From positions 1-39,029 of the forward strand of contig NW_026516456.1 of assembly GCF_025602895.1 (NCBI RefSeq): a stretch of 39,029 bases of DNA, written 5' to 3'. Origin of the DNA: Polychytrium aggregatum. Lineage: Eukaryota > Chytridiomycota > Chytridiomycetes > Polychytriales. Position 1 is the stretch's first letter. Each line of letters starts with the position of its first letter. The notes beneath the pieces were generated by a model. It ran no database searches, had not been told where the DNA came from, and saw nothing but the letters and a program-made list of their open reading frames with translations. This document shows positions 29,001 to 38,004 of this stretch, piece after piece. The translations under genes and the position numbers were made by a program.

Positions 29001-29751
29001 CGCGGTACTTTGCGATGATGGATCGGTGTTCGGGGGTCAGTGGTTCGAGGACACGGGCGAGTTGGGCAACGGGGTCGTAGGGTTCAACAGCAACTGTATT
29101 CAAGTCACTGCTCAGAGTACAAACATACACGGCGCCGGGAGTCGAAGCGAGTGCGTTGATCTGCTGGGTCGACATGTGGTACTGGGATCGGAGTTCGAGG
29201 GTCGTGAGTGGCATTCCGGAGTCGGGTCGCGATGCCGTCCAAGTGTGGTGCTTCCCGTCGATCGAGAACTTGATTCGGTTGGAGGGCCAGTCGATCTCGG
29301 GGTTGGTCTGGTCGAGCCAGTTCTTGCCGAGGATGACGTCCCAGGTGAGTGGCGCGGTGAAGAGGTTGATGCGGGCGTGGTAGTCGTGGATGGTGAGGTC
29401 GACGGGATCGGTGACGGAGGACGGGAAGGACTTGCCGTTGGGCATCGTGACGGCGTTGGCGGTGGTCTTGGTTCGAAGGTCGAGGGTCGAGGCGAGGGTC
29501 TCGGAGATGTGCGAGTTGGTCGCACCAGGGTCGATGAGGACGGTGATCGGGGAGCCGTTGAGGGTGGCGTCGATCACAAGCAGTCCCTTGCCGTGGTTGG
29601 CGGCAATGCGGTGGGGTTCGTCGATGAGAGAGTTGATCAGGTGGGGTCCGGTGGCGAGAGTCAATAGTTCAGCGTCGGGGGTCGGAGTCGGATGGCGGCA
29701 ACTCGCCGGGTCCTTCAGAGGTCGTAGGATCCAGGGGTTGCCGCCTCGTCG
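26029..29751 (-). pseudogene. pol: Pol of element G, three frame-breaking lesions
   Basis: Reading from the 5' end: protease is intact (DPGAT); a one-base insertion at about 28842 (GATTCCGG) breaks the start of reverse transcriptase; the YIDD region reads on until another one-base insertion at 28241 (GTTCAGGTCG); RNase H and the first part of integrase read on to an 11-bp deletion at about 27140, next to a repeated AGTCCG, just after the first catalytic Asp region. The remaining integrase, GPY/F and chromodomain are open to the stop at 26029. The palm segment has FREYIDD where other copies have FREFIDD. It is not functional as written. Confidence 0.9.
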
Positions 29752-29757
29752 TTTCCC
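29694..29757 (-). promoter_or_regulatory. -1 frameshift signal, element G
   Basis: GGGAAAC at 29757-29751, stem arms 29745-29737 and 29702-29694, conserved in this type 2 copy. Confidence 0.85.
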
Positions 29758-30773
29758 TGATCTTCGTAGAAGGTGGCCTGGTCGGCGGTCTCGACGATGG
29801 CGTTGATGCGGGGCTGGTTCAAGGGACACTGCGAGGCGATGTGGCCGAACTTGCGGCAGCGGAAGCAGCCTCCGTTACGGCGGAGGTACTCCTTCTCGCG
29901 GTCGGTGAGCTTCTTGATCGGGCGCATGTCGACGTTGTCGAGGTCCATGGCGTTGGGGTCACGTGCGGGAGGCTGGGTTGGCTGGAAGGCGGGACGAGGA
30001 GGACGGACCATTGGGCGGAACTGCGGCTGGCCAGGTGGAGCGCGGAAGAGAGGAGGTCGCTGGAACGGGAGCTCGCGGAAGGGTTGGTCGCGGAACTGAG
30101 TGCGAGCGGGCTGCTGCATCAGGGGTTGCGATTGACCCATGATGGACTCGTATCGCTCGGCGAGGGCCATGGCATCTTCGAGGGTGGCTGTGTTGGAGTC
30201 AAGCTTCCATTCGACTTCGATGCGCACCCTGTGCTTGAGCTTGGTGAGGTAGCGCTGCAGGTTCTGGCGGTTGTTGCTGAAGTGGGGCAGCTCGAGGAGG
30301 AGATCGCGGAAGCGAGAGTTGAACTGCTCGACGGAGCCGGTGTGGCGCAGTGCTTCGAACTCATCCTCGGTGGTGCGCAGCGAGGTGGACGGAAGGAAGG
30401 TGTCGCGGACGAGGGACAGGACGGCGGCCGGGGTCAGGTTGTCGAGTTGCTTGCCCTGGGACCAGAGGCGCCACCAGGTCTTGGCCTTGCCCTTGAGGTT
30501 CATGGCGACGGTGGCGACAGCGGTGGCGTCATCGAGACTGTGGAAGGCAATGTACTCGGTCATTGAGAAGACAAACTCGTCAACGACAGCAGCCTTACGC
30601 TCGCCAGTGAAGGCGTCGGGGAGCGGGATCTTGGGACGCTTGAAACCGGGAGGGACCGTGGGGAGATTCGGCTGGGCAGTCAGGGCGGAGAGGACCAGGG
30701 CGCGGTCCTCGAGCGATAGTTGTTCAAGGGCCTGGAGACAGGCATTGACGGCGGGATCGTCCGATGCTACCAT
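29715..30773 (-). CDS. gag: Gag polyprotein of element G
   Basis: The 352-residue frame is open. It differs from Gag of B by three substitutions that I can see: Val5 to Asp, a Gln to Pro in the Pro-rich linker (FRELPFQ), and Tyr349 to Ser near the C terminus. The zinc knuckle is unchanged. It is driven by LTR7 and could act in trans even though the pol of this copy is broken. Confidence 0.92.
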   Translation of the reverse strand: MVASDDPAVNACLQALEQLSLEDRALVLSALTAQPNLPTVPPGFKRPKIPLPDAFTGERKAAVVDEFVFSMTEYIAFHSLDDATAVATVAMNLKGKAKTWWRLWSQGKQLDNLTPAAVLSLVRDTFLPSTSLRTTEDEFEALRHTGSVEQFNSRFRDLLLELPHFSNNRQNLQRYLTKLKHRVRIEVEWKLDSNTATLEDAMALAERYESIMGQSQPLMQQPARTQFRDQPFRELPFQRPPLFRAPPGQPQFRPMVRPPRPAFQPTQPPARDPNAMDLDNVDMRPIKKLTDREKEYLRRNGGCFRCRKFGHIASQCPLNQPRINAIVETADQATFYEDQGNDEAATPGSYDL

Positions 30774-31238
30774 GTCAGATCACGGGATCAAGAGGAGATC
30801 AAAAGAAAAAGATAGAGAAGGGTTTTATTGATCTTAGCGAGGCTAGGATCTAGAGTCAAGTGTGTCTGGGGTCGAAGGTGATGACCAGAAACATGAGCGG
30901 GTGAAGGCGGGCTATTTATCTGTCTGGCGGTCCCGGAGGCGAAGCCTGCCGCAGCGGGGGCGAAGCAGCGGAGGCGGCGGGACAGCAGCCAGGCAGCAAC
31001 GGCTAACCGGAGAAACATGTGAAAGTCTGACAAATGCTCGGTGGCTGACAAATGCGGGTGACACAGCGTCTGACTAATGCATGGTCGATGACAAATGCAG
31101 GGAAAACAGAGCGGCGTGTGCAACATGAGAGCAAGGAAAAAGGAAAGGCGTCACAGGACAAAGGAAAAGGAAAGTGTGCGACGCAAACAGTGACACAAGT
31201 GCGACGGTGCAGCTAGGCGGGCAGAGCGATCTGTGACA
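30773..31238 (-). repeat. LTR7 (type 1), 5' LTR of element G and right edge of the E-F-G array
   Basis: It ends TGTGACA at 31238 and is followed directly by CGTGGGCACC, which is plus-strand chromodomain sequence of another copy (H), not a primer or polypurine tract. It is type 1 although the body of G is mostly type 2. Its promoter points left; that of LTR8, 180 bp away, points right. Confidence 0.94.
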
Positions 31239-31384
31239 CGTGGGCACCACTCGCCGAACTCTTGGATGGAGGACTCGCAGACATCCACGACTTCCTCAGC
31301 CGCAACCGCAACCTTCCGGAAATGGACACACTGATCGACCTTTGCCAAGCACAAGTGCAACGCAACTCGGGATCGAAAAATTGA
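31239..31384 (+). pseudogene. pol: Copy H: last 146 bp of pol (second half of chromodomain and tail)
   Basis: The fragment starts inside the chromodomain at the codon before WAPLAELL (equivalent to B 6134) and runs in frame through the native tail to the TGA at 31382-31384: 47 residues. Base differences (ACTCGCCGAACTC, GCAGACATCC) place it in type 2. It is therefore not the missing end of D, which is type 1 and would have to resume about 1.1 kb earlier in pol. It has no start and no function by itself. Confidence 0.88.
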
Positions 31385-31418
31385 TGGTTTGACTTGAGCA
31401 CAATTTTTCTGGGGGGGA

Positions 31419-31884
31419 TGTCACAGATCCCTCTGCCCGCCTAGCTGCACCGTCGCACTTGTGTCACTGTTTGCGTTGCACACTTTCTTTTTCCTTTGTC
31501 CTGTGACGCCTTTCCTTTTTCCTTGCTCTCATGTTGCACACGCCGCTCTGTGTTCCCTGCATTTGTCATCGACCATGCATTAGTCAGACGCCGTGTCACC
31601 CGCATTTGTCAGCCACCGAGCATTTGTCAGACTTTCACATGTTTCTCCGGTTAGCCGCTGCTGCCTGGCTGCTGTCCCGCCGCCTCCGCTGCTTCGCCCC
31701 CGCTGCGGCAGGCTTCGCCTCCGGGACCGCCAGACAGATCATTAGCCTGCCTTCGCCCGCTCATGTTTCTGGTCATCACCTTCGACCCCAGACACACTTG
31801 ACTCTAGATCCTAGCCTCGCTAAGATCAATAAAACCCTTCTCTATCTTCTTCTTTTGACTTCCTCTTGATCCCGTGATCTGACA
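31419..31884 (+). repeat. LTR8 (type 2), 3' LTR of H, TATA box altered
   Basis: This is a full 466-bp LTR in plus orientation after a standard polypurine tract. The TATA-like box reads GATCATTAG instead of GATAAATAG, so promoter activity is probably reduced. It is followed directly by TCTTCGTAGAAGG, which is the minus-strand gag of copy I, so H was inserted into, or recombined with, another copy's gag. Confidence 0.93.
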
Positions 31885-32514
31885 TCTTCGTAGAAGGTGG
31901 CCTGGTCGGCGGTCTCGACGATGGCGTTGATGCGGGGCTGGTTCAAGGGACACTGCGAGGCGATGTGGCCGAACTTGCGGCAGCGGAAGCAGCCTCCGTT
32001 ACGGCGGAGGTACTCCTTCTCGCGGTCGGTGAGCTTCTTGATCGGGCGCATGTCGACGTTGTCGAGGTCCATGGCGTTGGGGTCACGTGCAGGAGGCTGG
32101 GTCGGCTGGAAGGCGGGACGAGGAGGACGGACCATGGGGCGGAACTGCGGCTGGCCAGGTGGAGCGCGGAAGAGAGGAGGACGCTGGAACGGGAGCTCGC
32201 GGAAGGGTTGGTCGCGGAACGGAGCGCGAGAGGGCTGCTGCATCAGGGGTTGCGATTGACCCATGATGGACTCGTATCGCTCGGCGAGAGCCATGGCATC
32301 TTCGAGGGTGGCTGTGTTGGAGTCAAGCTTCCATTCGACTTCGATGCGCACCCTGTGCTTGAGCTTGGTGAGGTAGCGCTGCAGGTTCTGGCGGTTGTTG
32401 CTGAAGTGGGGCAGCTCGAGGAGGAGATCGCGGAAACGAGAGTTGAACTGCTCGACGGAGCCGGTGTGGCGCAGTGCTTCGAACTCATCCTCGGTGGTGC
32501 GCAGCGAGGTGGAC
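31885..32514 (-). pseudogene. gag: Copy I: internal gag fragment (residues about 129-337)
   Basis: This 630-bp piece is collinear with B 1909-2538 and in frame throughout: the end of the capsid-like region, the Pro-rich linker and the zinc knuckle. It lacks the N-terminal 128 residues and stops a few bases short of the frameshift heptamer. It is bounded by LTR8 (plus) on the left and LTR9 (minus) on the right, both with complete termini. It was probably part of a full element interrupted twice by its own relatives; the missing parts are not in the window. Confidence 0.9.
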
Positions 32515-32980
32515 TGTCAGATCACGGGATCAAGAGGAAGTCAAAAGAAGAAGATAGAGAAGGGTTTTATTGATCTTAGCGAGGCTAGGATCTAGAGTCA
32601 AGTGTGTCTGGGGTCGAAGGTGATGACCAGAAACATGAGCGGGCGAAGGCGGGCTATTTATCTGTCTGGCGGTCCCGGAGGCGAAGCCTGCCGCAGTGGG
32701 AGCGAAGCAGCGGAGGCGGCGGGACAGCAGCCAGGCAGCAGCGGCTAACCGGAGAAACATGTGAAAGTCTGACAAATGCTCGGTGGCTGACAAATGCGGG
32801 TGACACGGCGTCTGACTAATGCATGGTCGATGACAAATGCAGGGAACACAGAGCGGCGTGTGCAACATATGAGCAAGGAAAAAGGAAAGGCGTCGCAGGA
32901 CAAAGGAAAAAGAAAGTGTGCGACGCAAACAGTGACACAAGTGCGACGGTGCAGCCAAGCGGGCAGAGGGATCTGTGACA
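32515..32980 (-). repeat. LTR9 (type 2), 3' LTR of element J
   Basis: This is a 466-bp LTR with private changes (CAGTGGGAGCG for CAGCGGGGGCG; ACATATGAGC for ACATGAGAGC). Its outer end abuts GGTGGAC of gag fragment I, so J sits inside that gag. The TATA-like box is intact. Confidence 0.94.
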
Positions 32981-33014
32981 TCCCCCCCAGAAAAATTGTG
33001 CTCAAGTCAAACCA

Positions 33015-36000
33015 TCAATTTTTCGATCCCGAGTTGCGTTGCACTTGTGCTTGGCAAAGGTCGATCAGTGTGTCCATTTCCGGAAGGTTGCGGTTGCGGC
33101 TGAGGAAGTCGTGGATGTCTGCGAGTCCTCCATCCAAGAGTTCGGCCAGTGGTGCCCACGAGTCGTAAGATGGGTCGTATCCCTGCCAGCGGAGCAGGAA
33201 CTCGTGTCGATATCCAGGAAGTCGACGTCGTCGGTTGATTCTGTGTCCAATGATCGCTTCGAACACTGATTCGTCGTTGTGGTTGGGTCCAGGTTCGTCA
33301 AACACAAGTTGGTCGGTCGATGGTGTGTTGTACGGGACGAGGGCGGAAGCTGGGAGTTCGGTTGTAAATCGGAGGGTCCTCGGGAGTCGAAGTCGATATC
33401 CAGTCGTCCCGATCTTCTCGATGATCTTGAAGGGTCCCAAGTACGGCATCCGCATCTTGGAGGGTGTGACGTCGTCCGTGCTGAAGTGGTACGCGGTCGT
33501 GTCGATCAGGACTTGGTCGCCAATGTCGTAGCTGATATCCCGTCGATGTCGGTTGGCGTAGTACAGGGCCCGGTCCTGGGCCTTGCCGATGTTGTCCGAG
33601 ACCAAGTCCAGAGTCGCTTGCATCTCCTCGATCGACTGTGCTACGGGGTTGGACTCGGCGATGATGTCGGTGTTGGCAGGAGTGCGGGGATGCTGACCGT
33701 GCATCAGGAAGAAGGGCGAATGTCCAGTCGATGCTGAGTTGTGTGAGTTGAGTGCGAACTGGATGTATGGCACTTGATCGATCCAGCGGGAGCCGAGGGC
33801 CAGAGTCGAACAGCGGATGGCCTCGGCGACGGTTGCCACAAAGCGTTCGACTTGTCCGGCGGCCTCGTGGTGGTGGGCAAAGGCGATCCGGAGTTCGGTC
33901 TTGAGCAGAGCGTTAAGTCCTGTCCAGAAGGCCGACCGGAAGCGTGTGTCGTGATCGGAGATGAAAGTGCCGGCGAGTCCAAAGTGCACAAAGACATCGC
34001 GGAAGTACTGGCGGGCGACGTCTTCGGCCGAGTCGGTCTTGTTGCCAGGAACCAGGACGACGTACTTGGTGAGGGAGTCGACAAAGATCGTGATCGAGTT
34101 GAAGGTGCGGCCCGAGAGTGAGTCCGTGACTGGCGGGAGTCCGAGGATGAAGTCGAGGGCGACAGTGTCCATCTTGCGGGTGGCCACAGGGATCCGGGAG
34201 AAGTGGCCGTATGCTTGTTGTCGTCGGATCTTGGCTCGCTGGCAGATGTCGCAGTGCGAGACCCACTCGGCAATGTCCTTGGACATGGCGGGCCAGTAGT
34301 AGTGGGTTGAGATGGCCTTGTAGAGCGTATTGGTGCCGGGGTGAGCTGCACAGACAGAGTCGTGGTGGTCCTTGATGATCGAGATGCGGAGGTCCTTGCC
34401 GGGGATGCAGATGCGGGTCGAGTCGAAGTAGAGAATCCCGTGTCGAAGTGAGAAGCGGTGCAGCTGTGCCTTCATCCACGGCTTGAGTCCGTCGGTCGAG
34501 TTGTCGCGGAGGGCCGAGATCAGTGCTGACAGGATCGGGTCGGAGCTGTACTGAGTGCGGATGGTGTCAAGGAGATCGTCGGGCGAGGGTCCGAGGTTGA
34601 CAATCGCGTTGATGATCGAGACTTGGACGGCCTTGGAGATGGCTGTCGGGGTGCGCGAGAGCACGTCGGCGACCTTGTTCCACGAGCCGGGGATCCACTG
34701 GATCTCGAGGTCAAAGTCCAGCATCGTGTCGATGGCTCGCTGTTGGCGCTTGTTGAGGGTCTTGGAGTCGAGGATGTGCTTGAGCGCCTTCTGGTCGGTG
34801 TGGAGGAAGACTTTGCGGCCGACGAGGTAGTTCTTGAACTTGTCGAGGTGGCGGGTGATCGACAGCAGCTCGCCGTTGTAGGGCGAGTAGTTGAGCTCGG
34901 ATCCGTGCAGTTTCTGCGAGTTGAAGGCGATGGGGCGCACGGTGCCGGATCCGTCCATGTCCTGCCCGATCCATCCACCAATCGATGCGCTTGACTCGGA
35001 CCAGTCGGTGAAGAGGTGGATGTCTTTGTCCGGGTTGACCATGTGCAGCGACTGAGGCGAGAGCAACTTGAGCTGCTCGAAGGCGGCGATGGCGTTGTCG
35101 TCCCAGACGACGGACTTGGTCGAGTTGGCAGAGCGGGTGGTGATCAGCGTCGAGAGCGGACCGGCGAGGGCAGCGTAGCCAGGGACAAAGCTCATGATGG
35201 TGTTGGTCAAGCCGAGGAAGCTGCGGAGTTCGTGTTCGGTCGTTGGTCGCGGGTAGTTCTTGATGGCGTCGATGCGCGAGGGATGCACTTGGATGCGTCC
35301 TTCGCCGATGATGAAGCCGAGATAGGTGACGGTCGAGTTGAAGAACGAACACTTCTCGGGTCGGATCTTGAAGCCGTGTCGGTGGATCTTGTCGAGGACC
35401 AGTTCGATGTGGCGGATGTGCTGGTCCTCGTCCTCGGATGCGATCAGGATGTCGTCGATGTAGACGAACACAAAGTCGTCGATGAACTCGCGGAAGATGT
35501 CGTTCATCGCGGCTTGGAACACGGAGGGACTGTTGGCGAGGCCGAAGGGCATCACAAGCCACTCAAAGTGGCCGTACTTGGTCCTGAAGGCCGTCTTGGG
35601 GGTGTCGGCGTCGGCGATGCGGATCTGGTGGAATCCGCGTTGCAAGTCGAGCTTGGAGAAGACACGGCACTTGGACAGGCGGTCGATGATCTCGCGCATG
35701 TTGGGCAGCGCGGTGCGGTCCTTGACGGTGATCTTGTTGAGGGCGCGGAAGTCAAAGACGAGTCGGAACTTGTCGCCCTGCTTGACCCAGAAGATCGGTG
35801 CGCCGAAGGGCGAGACGGACTTGCGGATGTGGCCGATTCGGAGCAGTCGGTCGAGTTCGTCTTTGAGTCGAGCGAGTTCTTCGGCCGACATTTGGTAGAG
35901 CGACGACCAAGTTGGCTTGGCAGAGTCGTCGAGTCGGATGTTCATGTCGATGCCGGGTCGGTGAGGCGGGAGTTCCTTGAGTTCGTTGAAGGCATCGCGG

Positions 36001-36746
36001 TACTTTGCGATGATGGATCGGTGTTCGGGGGTCAGTGGTTCGAGGACACGGGCGAGTTGGGCAACGGGGTCGTAGGGTTCAACAGCAACTGTATTCAAGT
36101 CACTGCTCAGAGCACAAACATACACGGCGCCGGGAGTCGAAGCGAGTGCGTTGATCTGCTGGGTCGACATGTGGTACTGGGATCGGAGTTCGAGGGTCGT
36201 GAGTGGCATTCCGGAGTCGGGTCGCGATGCCGTCCAAGTGTGGTGCTTCCCGTCGATCGAGAACTTGATTCGGTTGGAGGGCCAGTCGATCTCGGGGTTG
36301 GTCTGGTCGAGCCAGTTCTTGCCGAGGATGACGTCCCAGGTGAGTGGCGCGGTGAAGAGGTTGATGCGGGCGTGGTAGTCGTGGATGGTGAGGTCGACGG
36401 GATCGGTGACGGAGGACGGGAAGGACTTGCCGTTGGGCATCGTGACGGCGTTGGCGGTGGTCTTGGTTCGAAGGTCGAGGGTCGAGGCGAGGGTCTCGGA
36501 GATGTGCGAGTTGGTCGCACCAGGGTCGATGAGGACGGTGATCGGGGAGCCGTTGAGGGTGGCGTCGATCACAAGCAGTCCCTTGCCGTGGTTGGCGGCA
36601 ATGCGGTGGGGTTCGTCGATGAGAGAGTTGATCAGGTGAGGTCCGGTGGCGAGAGTCAATAGTTCAGCGTCGGGGGTTGGAGTCGGATGGCGGCAACTCG
36701 CCGGGTCCTTCAGAGGTCGTAGGATCCAGGGGTTGCCGCCTCGTCG
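33015..36746 (-). CDS. pol: Pol polyprotein of element J (type 2, intact, with chromodomain)
   Basis: The frame is open from the frameshift site to the stop and has every domain of the B protein: DPGAT protease, YIDD reverse transcriptase, RNase H, D-D35-E integrase, GPY/F and chromodomain. I count about seven substitutions in more than 1,200 residues against B (for example Thr to Ser in RPDSGMPL, Gln to Arg in MNIRLDD, Ser to Asn in SHNSAST, Ala to Val in NPVAQ), none at a catalytic residue. Few changes relative to many silent differences suggests that type 2 stayed under selection as a working element. It cannot be expressed as Gag-Pol here because gag is cut. Confidence 0.92.
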   Translation of the reverse strand, partial: RRGGNPWILRPLKDPASCRHPTPTPDAELLTLATGPHLINSLIDEPHRIAANHGKGLLVIDATLNGSPITVLIDPGATNSHISETLASTLDLRTKTTANAVTMPNGKSFPSSVTDPVDLTIHDYHARINLFTAPLTWDVILGKNWLDQTNPEIDWPSNRIKFSIDGKHHTWTASRPDSGMPLTTLELRSQYHMSTQQINALASTPGAVYVCALSSDLNTVAVEPYDPVAQLARVLEPLTPEHRSIIAKYRDAFNELKELPPHRPGIDMNIRLDDSAKPTWSSLYQMSAEELARLKDELDRLLRIGHIRKSVSPFGAPIFWVKQGDKFRLVFDFRALNKITVKDRTALPNMREIIDRLSKCRVFSKLDLQRGFHQIRIADADTPKTAFRTKYGHFEWLVMPFGLANSPSVFQAAMNDIFREFIDDFVFVYIDDILIASEDEDQHIRHIELVLDKIHRHGFKIRPEKCSFFNSTVTYLGFIIGEGRIQVHPSRIDAIKNYPRPTTEHELRSFLGLTNTIMSFVPGYAALAGPLSTLITTRSANSTKSVVWDDNAIAAFEQLKLLSPQSLHMVNPDKDIHLFTDWSESSASIGGWIGQDMDGSGTVRPIAFNSQKLHGSELNYSPYNGELLSITRHLDKFKNYLVGRKVFLHTDQKALKHILDSKTLNKRQQRAIDTMLDFDLEIQWIPGSWNKVADVLSRTPTAISKAVQVSIINAIVNLGPSPDDLLDTIRTQYSSDPILSALISALRDNSTDGLKPWMKAQLHRFSLRHGILYFDSTRICIPGKDLRISIIKDHHDSVCAAHPGTNTLYKAISTHYYWPAMSKDIAEWVSHCDICQRAKIRRQQAYGHFSRIPVATRKMDTVALDFILGLPPVTDSLSGRTFNSITIFVDSLTKYVVLVPGNKTDSAEDVARQYFRDVFVHFGLAGTFISDHDTRFRSAFWTGLNALLKTELRIAFAHHHEAAGQVERFVATVAEAIRCSTLALGSRWIDQVPYIQFALNSHNSASTGHSPFFLMHGQHPRTPANTDIIAESNPVAQSIEEMQATLDLVSDNIGKAQDRALYYANRHRRDISYDIGDQVLIDTTAYHFSTDDVTPSKMRMPYLGPFKIIEKIGTTGYRLRLPRTLRFTTELPASALVPYNTPSTDQLVFDEPGPNHNDESVFEAIIGHRINRRRRLPGYRHEFLLRWQGYDPSYDSWAPLAELLDGGLADIHDFLSRNRNLPEMDTLIDLCQAQVQRNSGSKN

Positions 36747-36752
36747 TTTCCC
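36689..36752 (-). promoter_or_regulatory. -1 frameshift signal, element J
   Basis: GGGAAAC at 36752-36746 with stem arms 36740-36732 and 36697-36689, unchanged. Confidence 0.85.
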
Positions 36753-37504
36753 TGATCTTCGTAGAAGGTGGCCTGGTCGGCGGTCTCGACGATGGCGTTG
36801 ATGCGGGGCTGGTTCAAGGGACACTGCGAGGCGATGTGGCCGAACTTGCGGCAGCGGAAGCAGCCTCCGTTGCGGCGGAGATACTCCTTCTCGCGGTCGG
36901 TGAGCTTCTTGATCGGGCGCATGTCGACGTTGTCGAGGTCCATGGCGTTGGGGTCACGTGCGGGAGGCTGGGTTGGCTGGAAGGCGGGACGAGGAGGACG
37001 GACCATGGGGCGGAACTGCGGCTGGCCAGGTGGAGCGCGGAAGAGAGGAGGTCGCTGGAACTGGAGCTCGCGGAAGGGTTGGTCGCGGAACGGAGTGCGA
37101 GCTGGCTGCTGGATCAGTGGTTGAGATTGACCCATGATGGACTCGTATCGCTCGGCGAGGGCCATGGCATCTTCAAGGGTGGCTGTGTTGGAGTCAAGTT
37201 TCCATTCGACTTCGATGCGCACCCTGTGCTTGAGCTTGGTGAGGTAGCGCTGCAGGTTCTGGCGGTTGTTGCTGAAGTGGGGCAGCTCGAGGAGGAGATC
37301 GCGGAAGCGAGAGTTGAACTGCTCGACGGAGCCGGTGTGGCGCAGTGCTTCGAACTCATCCTCGGTGGTGCGCAGCGAGGTGGACGGAAGGAAGGTGTCG
37401 CGGACGAGGGACAGGACGGCGGCCGGGGTCAGGTTGTCGAGTTGCTTGCCCTGGGACCAGAGGCGCCACCAGGTCTTGGCCTTGCCCTTGAGGTTCATGG
37501 CGAC
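36710..37504 (-). pseudogene. gag: Gag of element J, N-terminal 88 residues missing
   Basis: Residues 89-352 are in frame (VAMNLKGKAK... to the stop at 36710), with the zinc knuckle intact and linker changes typical of this copy (QPLIQQPARTPF). The break is at GGCGAC, where LTR10 starts. The internal Met91 could be used as a start, but there is no evidence for it. Confidence 0.9.
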
Positions 37505-37970
37505 TGTCAGATCACGGGATCAAGAGGAGATCAAAAGAAAAAGATAGAGAAGGGTTTTATTGATCTTAGCGAGGCTAGGATCTAGAGTCAAGTGTGTCTG
37601 GGGTCGAAGGTGATGACCAGAAACATGAGCGGGTGAAGGCGGGCTATTTATCTGTCTGGCGGTCCCGGAGGCGAAGCCTGCCGCAGCGGGGGCGAAGCAG
37701 CGGAGGCGGCGGGACAGCAGCCAGGCAGCAACGGCTAACCGGAGAAACATGTGAAAGTCTGACAAATGCTCGGTGGCTGACAAATGCGGGTGACACAGCG
37801 TCTGACTAATGCATGGTCGATGACAAATGCAGGGAAAACAGAGCGGCGTGTGCAACATGAGAGCAAGGAAAAAGGAAAGGCGTCACAGGACAAAGGAAAA
37901 GGAAAGTGTGCGACGCAAACAGTGACACAAGTGCGACGGTGCAGCTAGGCGGGCAGAGCGATCTGTGACA
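37505..37970 (-). repeat. LTR10 (type 1), 3' LTR of element K
   Basis: It matches LTR1 by eye over 466 bp and begins with the complete TGTCAGATC terminus next to gag of J. With copy K it forms the mirror image of A plus LTR1. Confidence 0.95.
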
Positions 37971-38004
37971 TCCCCCCCAGAAAAATTGTGCTCAAGTCAA
38001 ACCA

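Larger units (their letters stand above)
25529..31238 (-). mobile_element. Element G: near-complete type 2 copy with mismatched LTRs
   Basis: The copy is 5,710 bp: one 11-bp deletion and two one-base insertions relative to B account exactly for the 9-bp difference. It keeps the chromodomain and an intact gag. Its 3' LTR is type 2 and its 5' LTR and gag N-terminus are type 1-like, so it is a recombinant. Confidence 0.92.
32515..37504 (-). mobile_element. Element J: type 2 copy, 5' part interrupted by K
   Basis: J has its 3' LTR, an intact pol and gag residues 89-352, and is cut at 37504 where the 3' end of LTR10 begins. The rest of gag and the 5' LTR would lie beyond K, outside the window. 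J itself sits in fragment I, so three nesting levels (I, J, K) are visible. Confidence 0.92.

Noticed and set aside
15264..31238. Simple nested insertion of the E-F-G array into one host copy made of D plus H
   Set aside because: The flanks resume at positions 1.1 kb apart in pol, belong to different subfamilies and show no shared target duplication.
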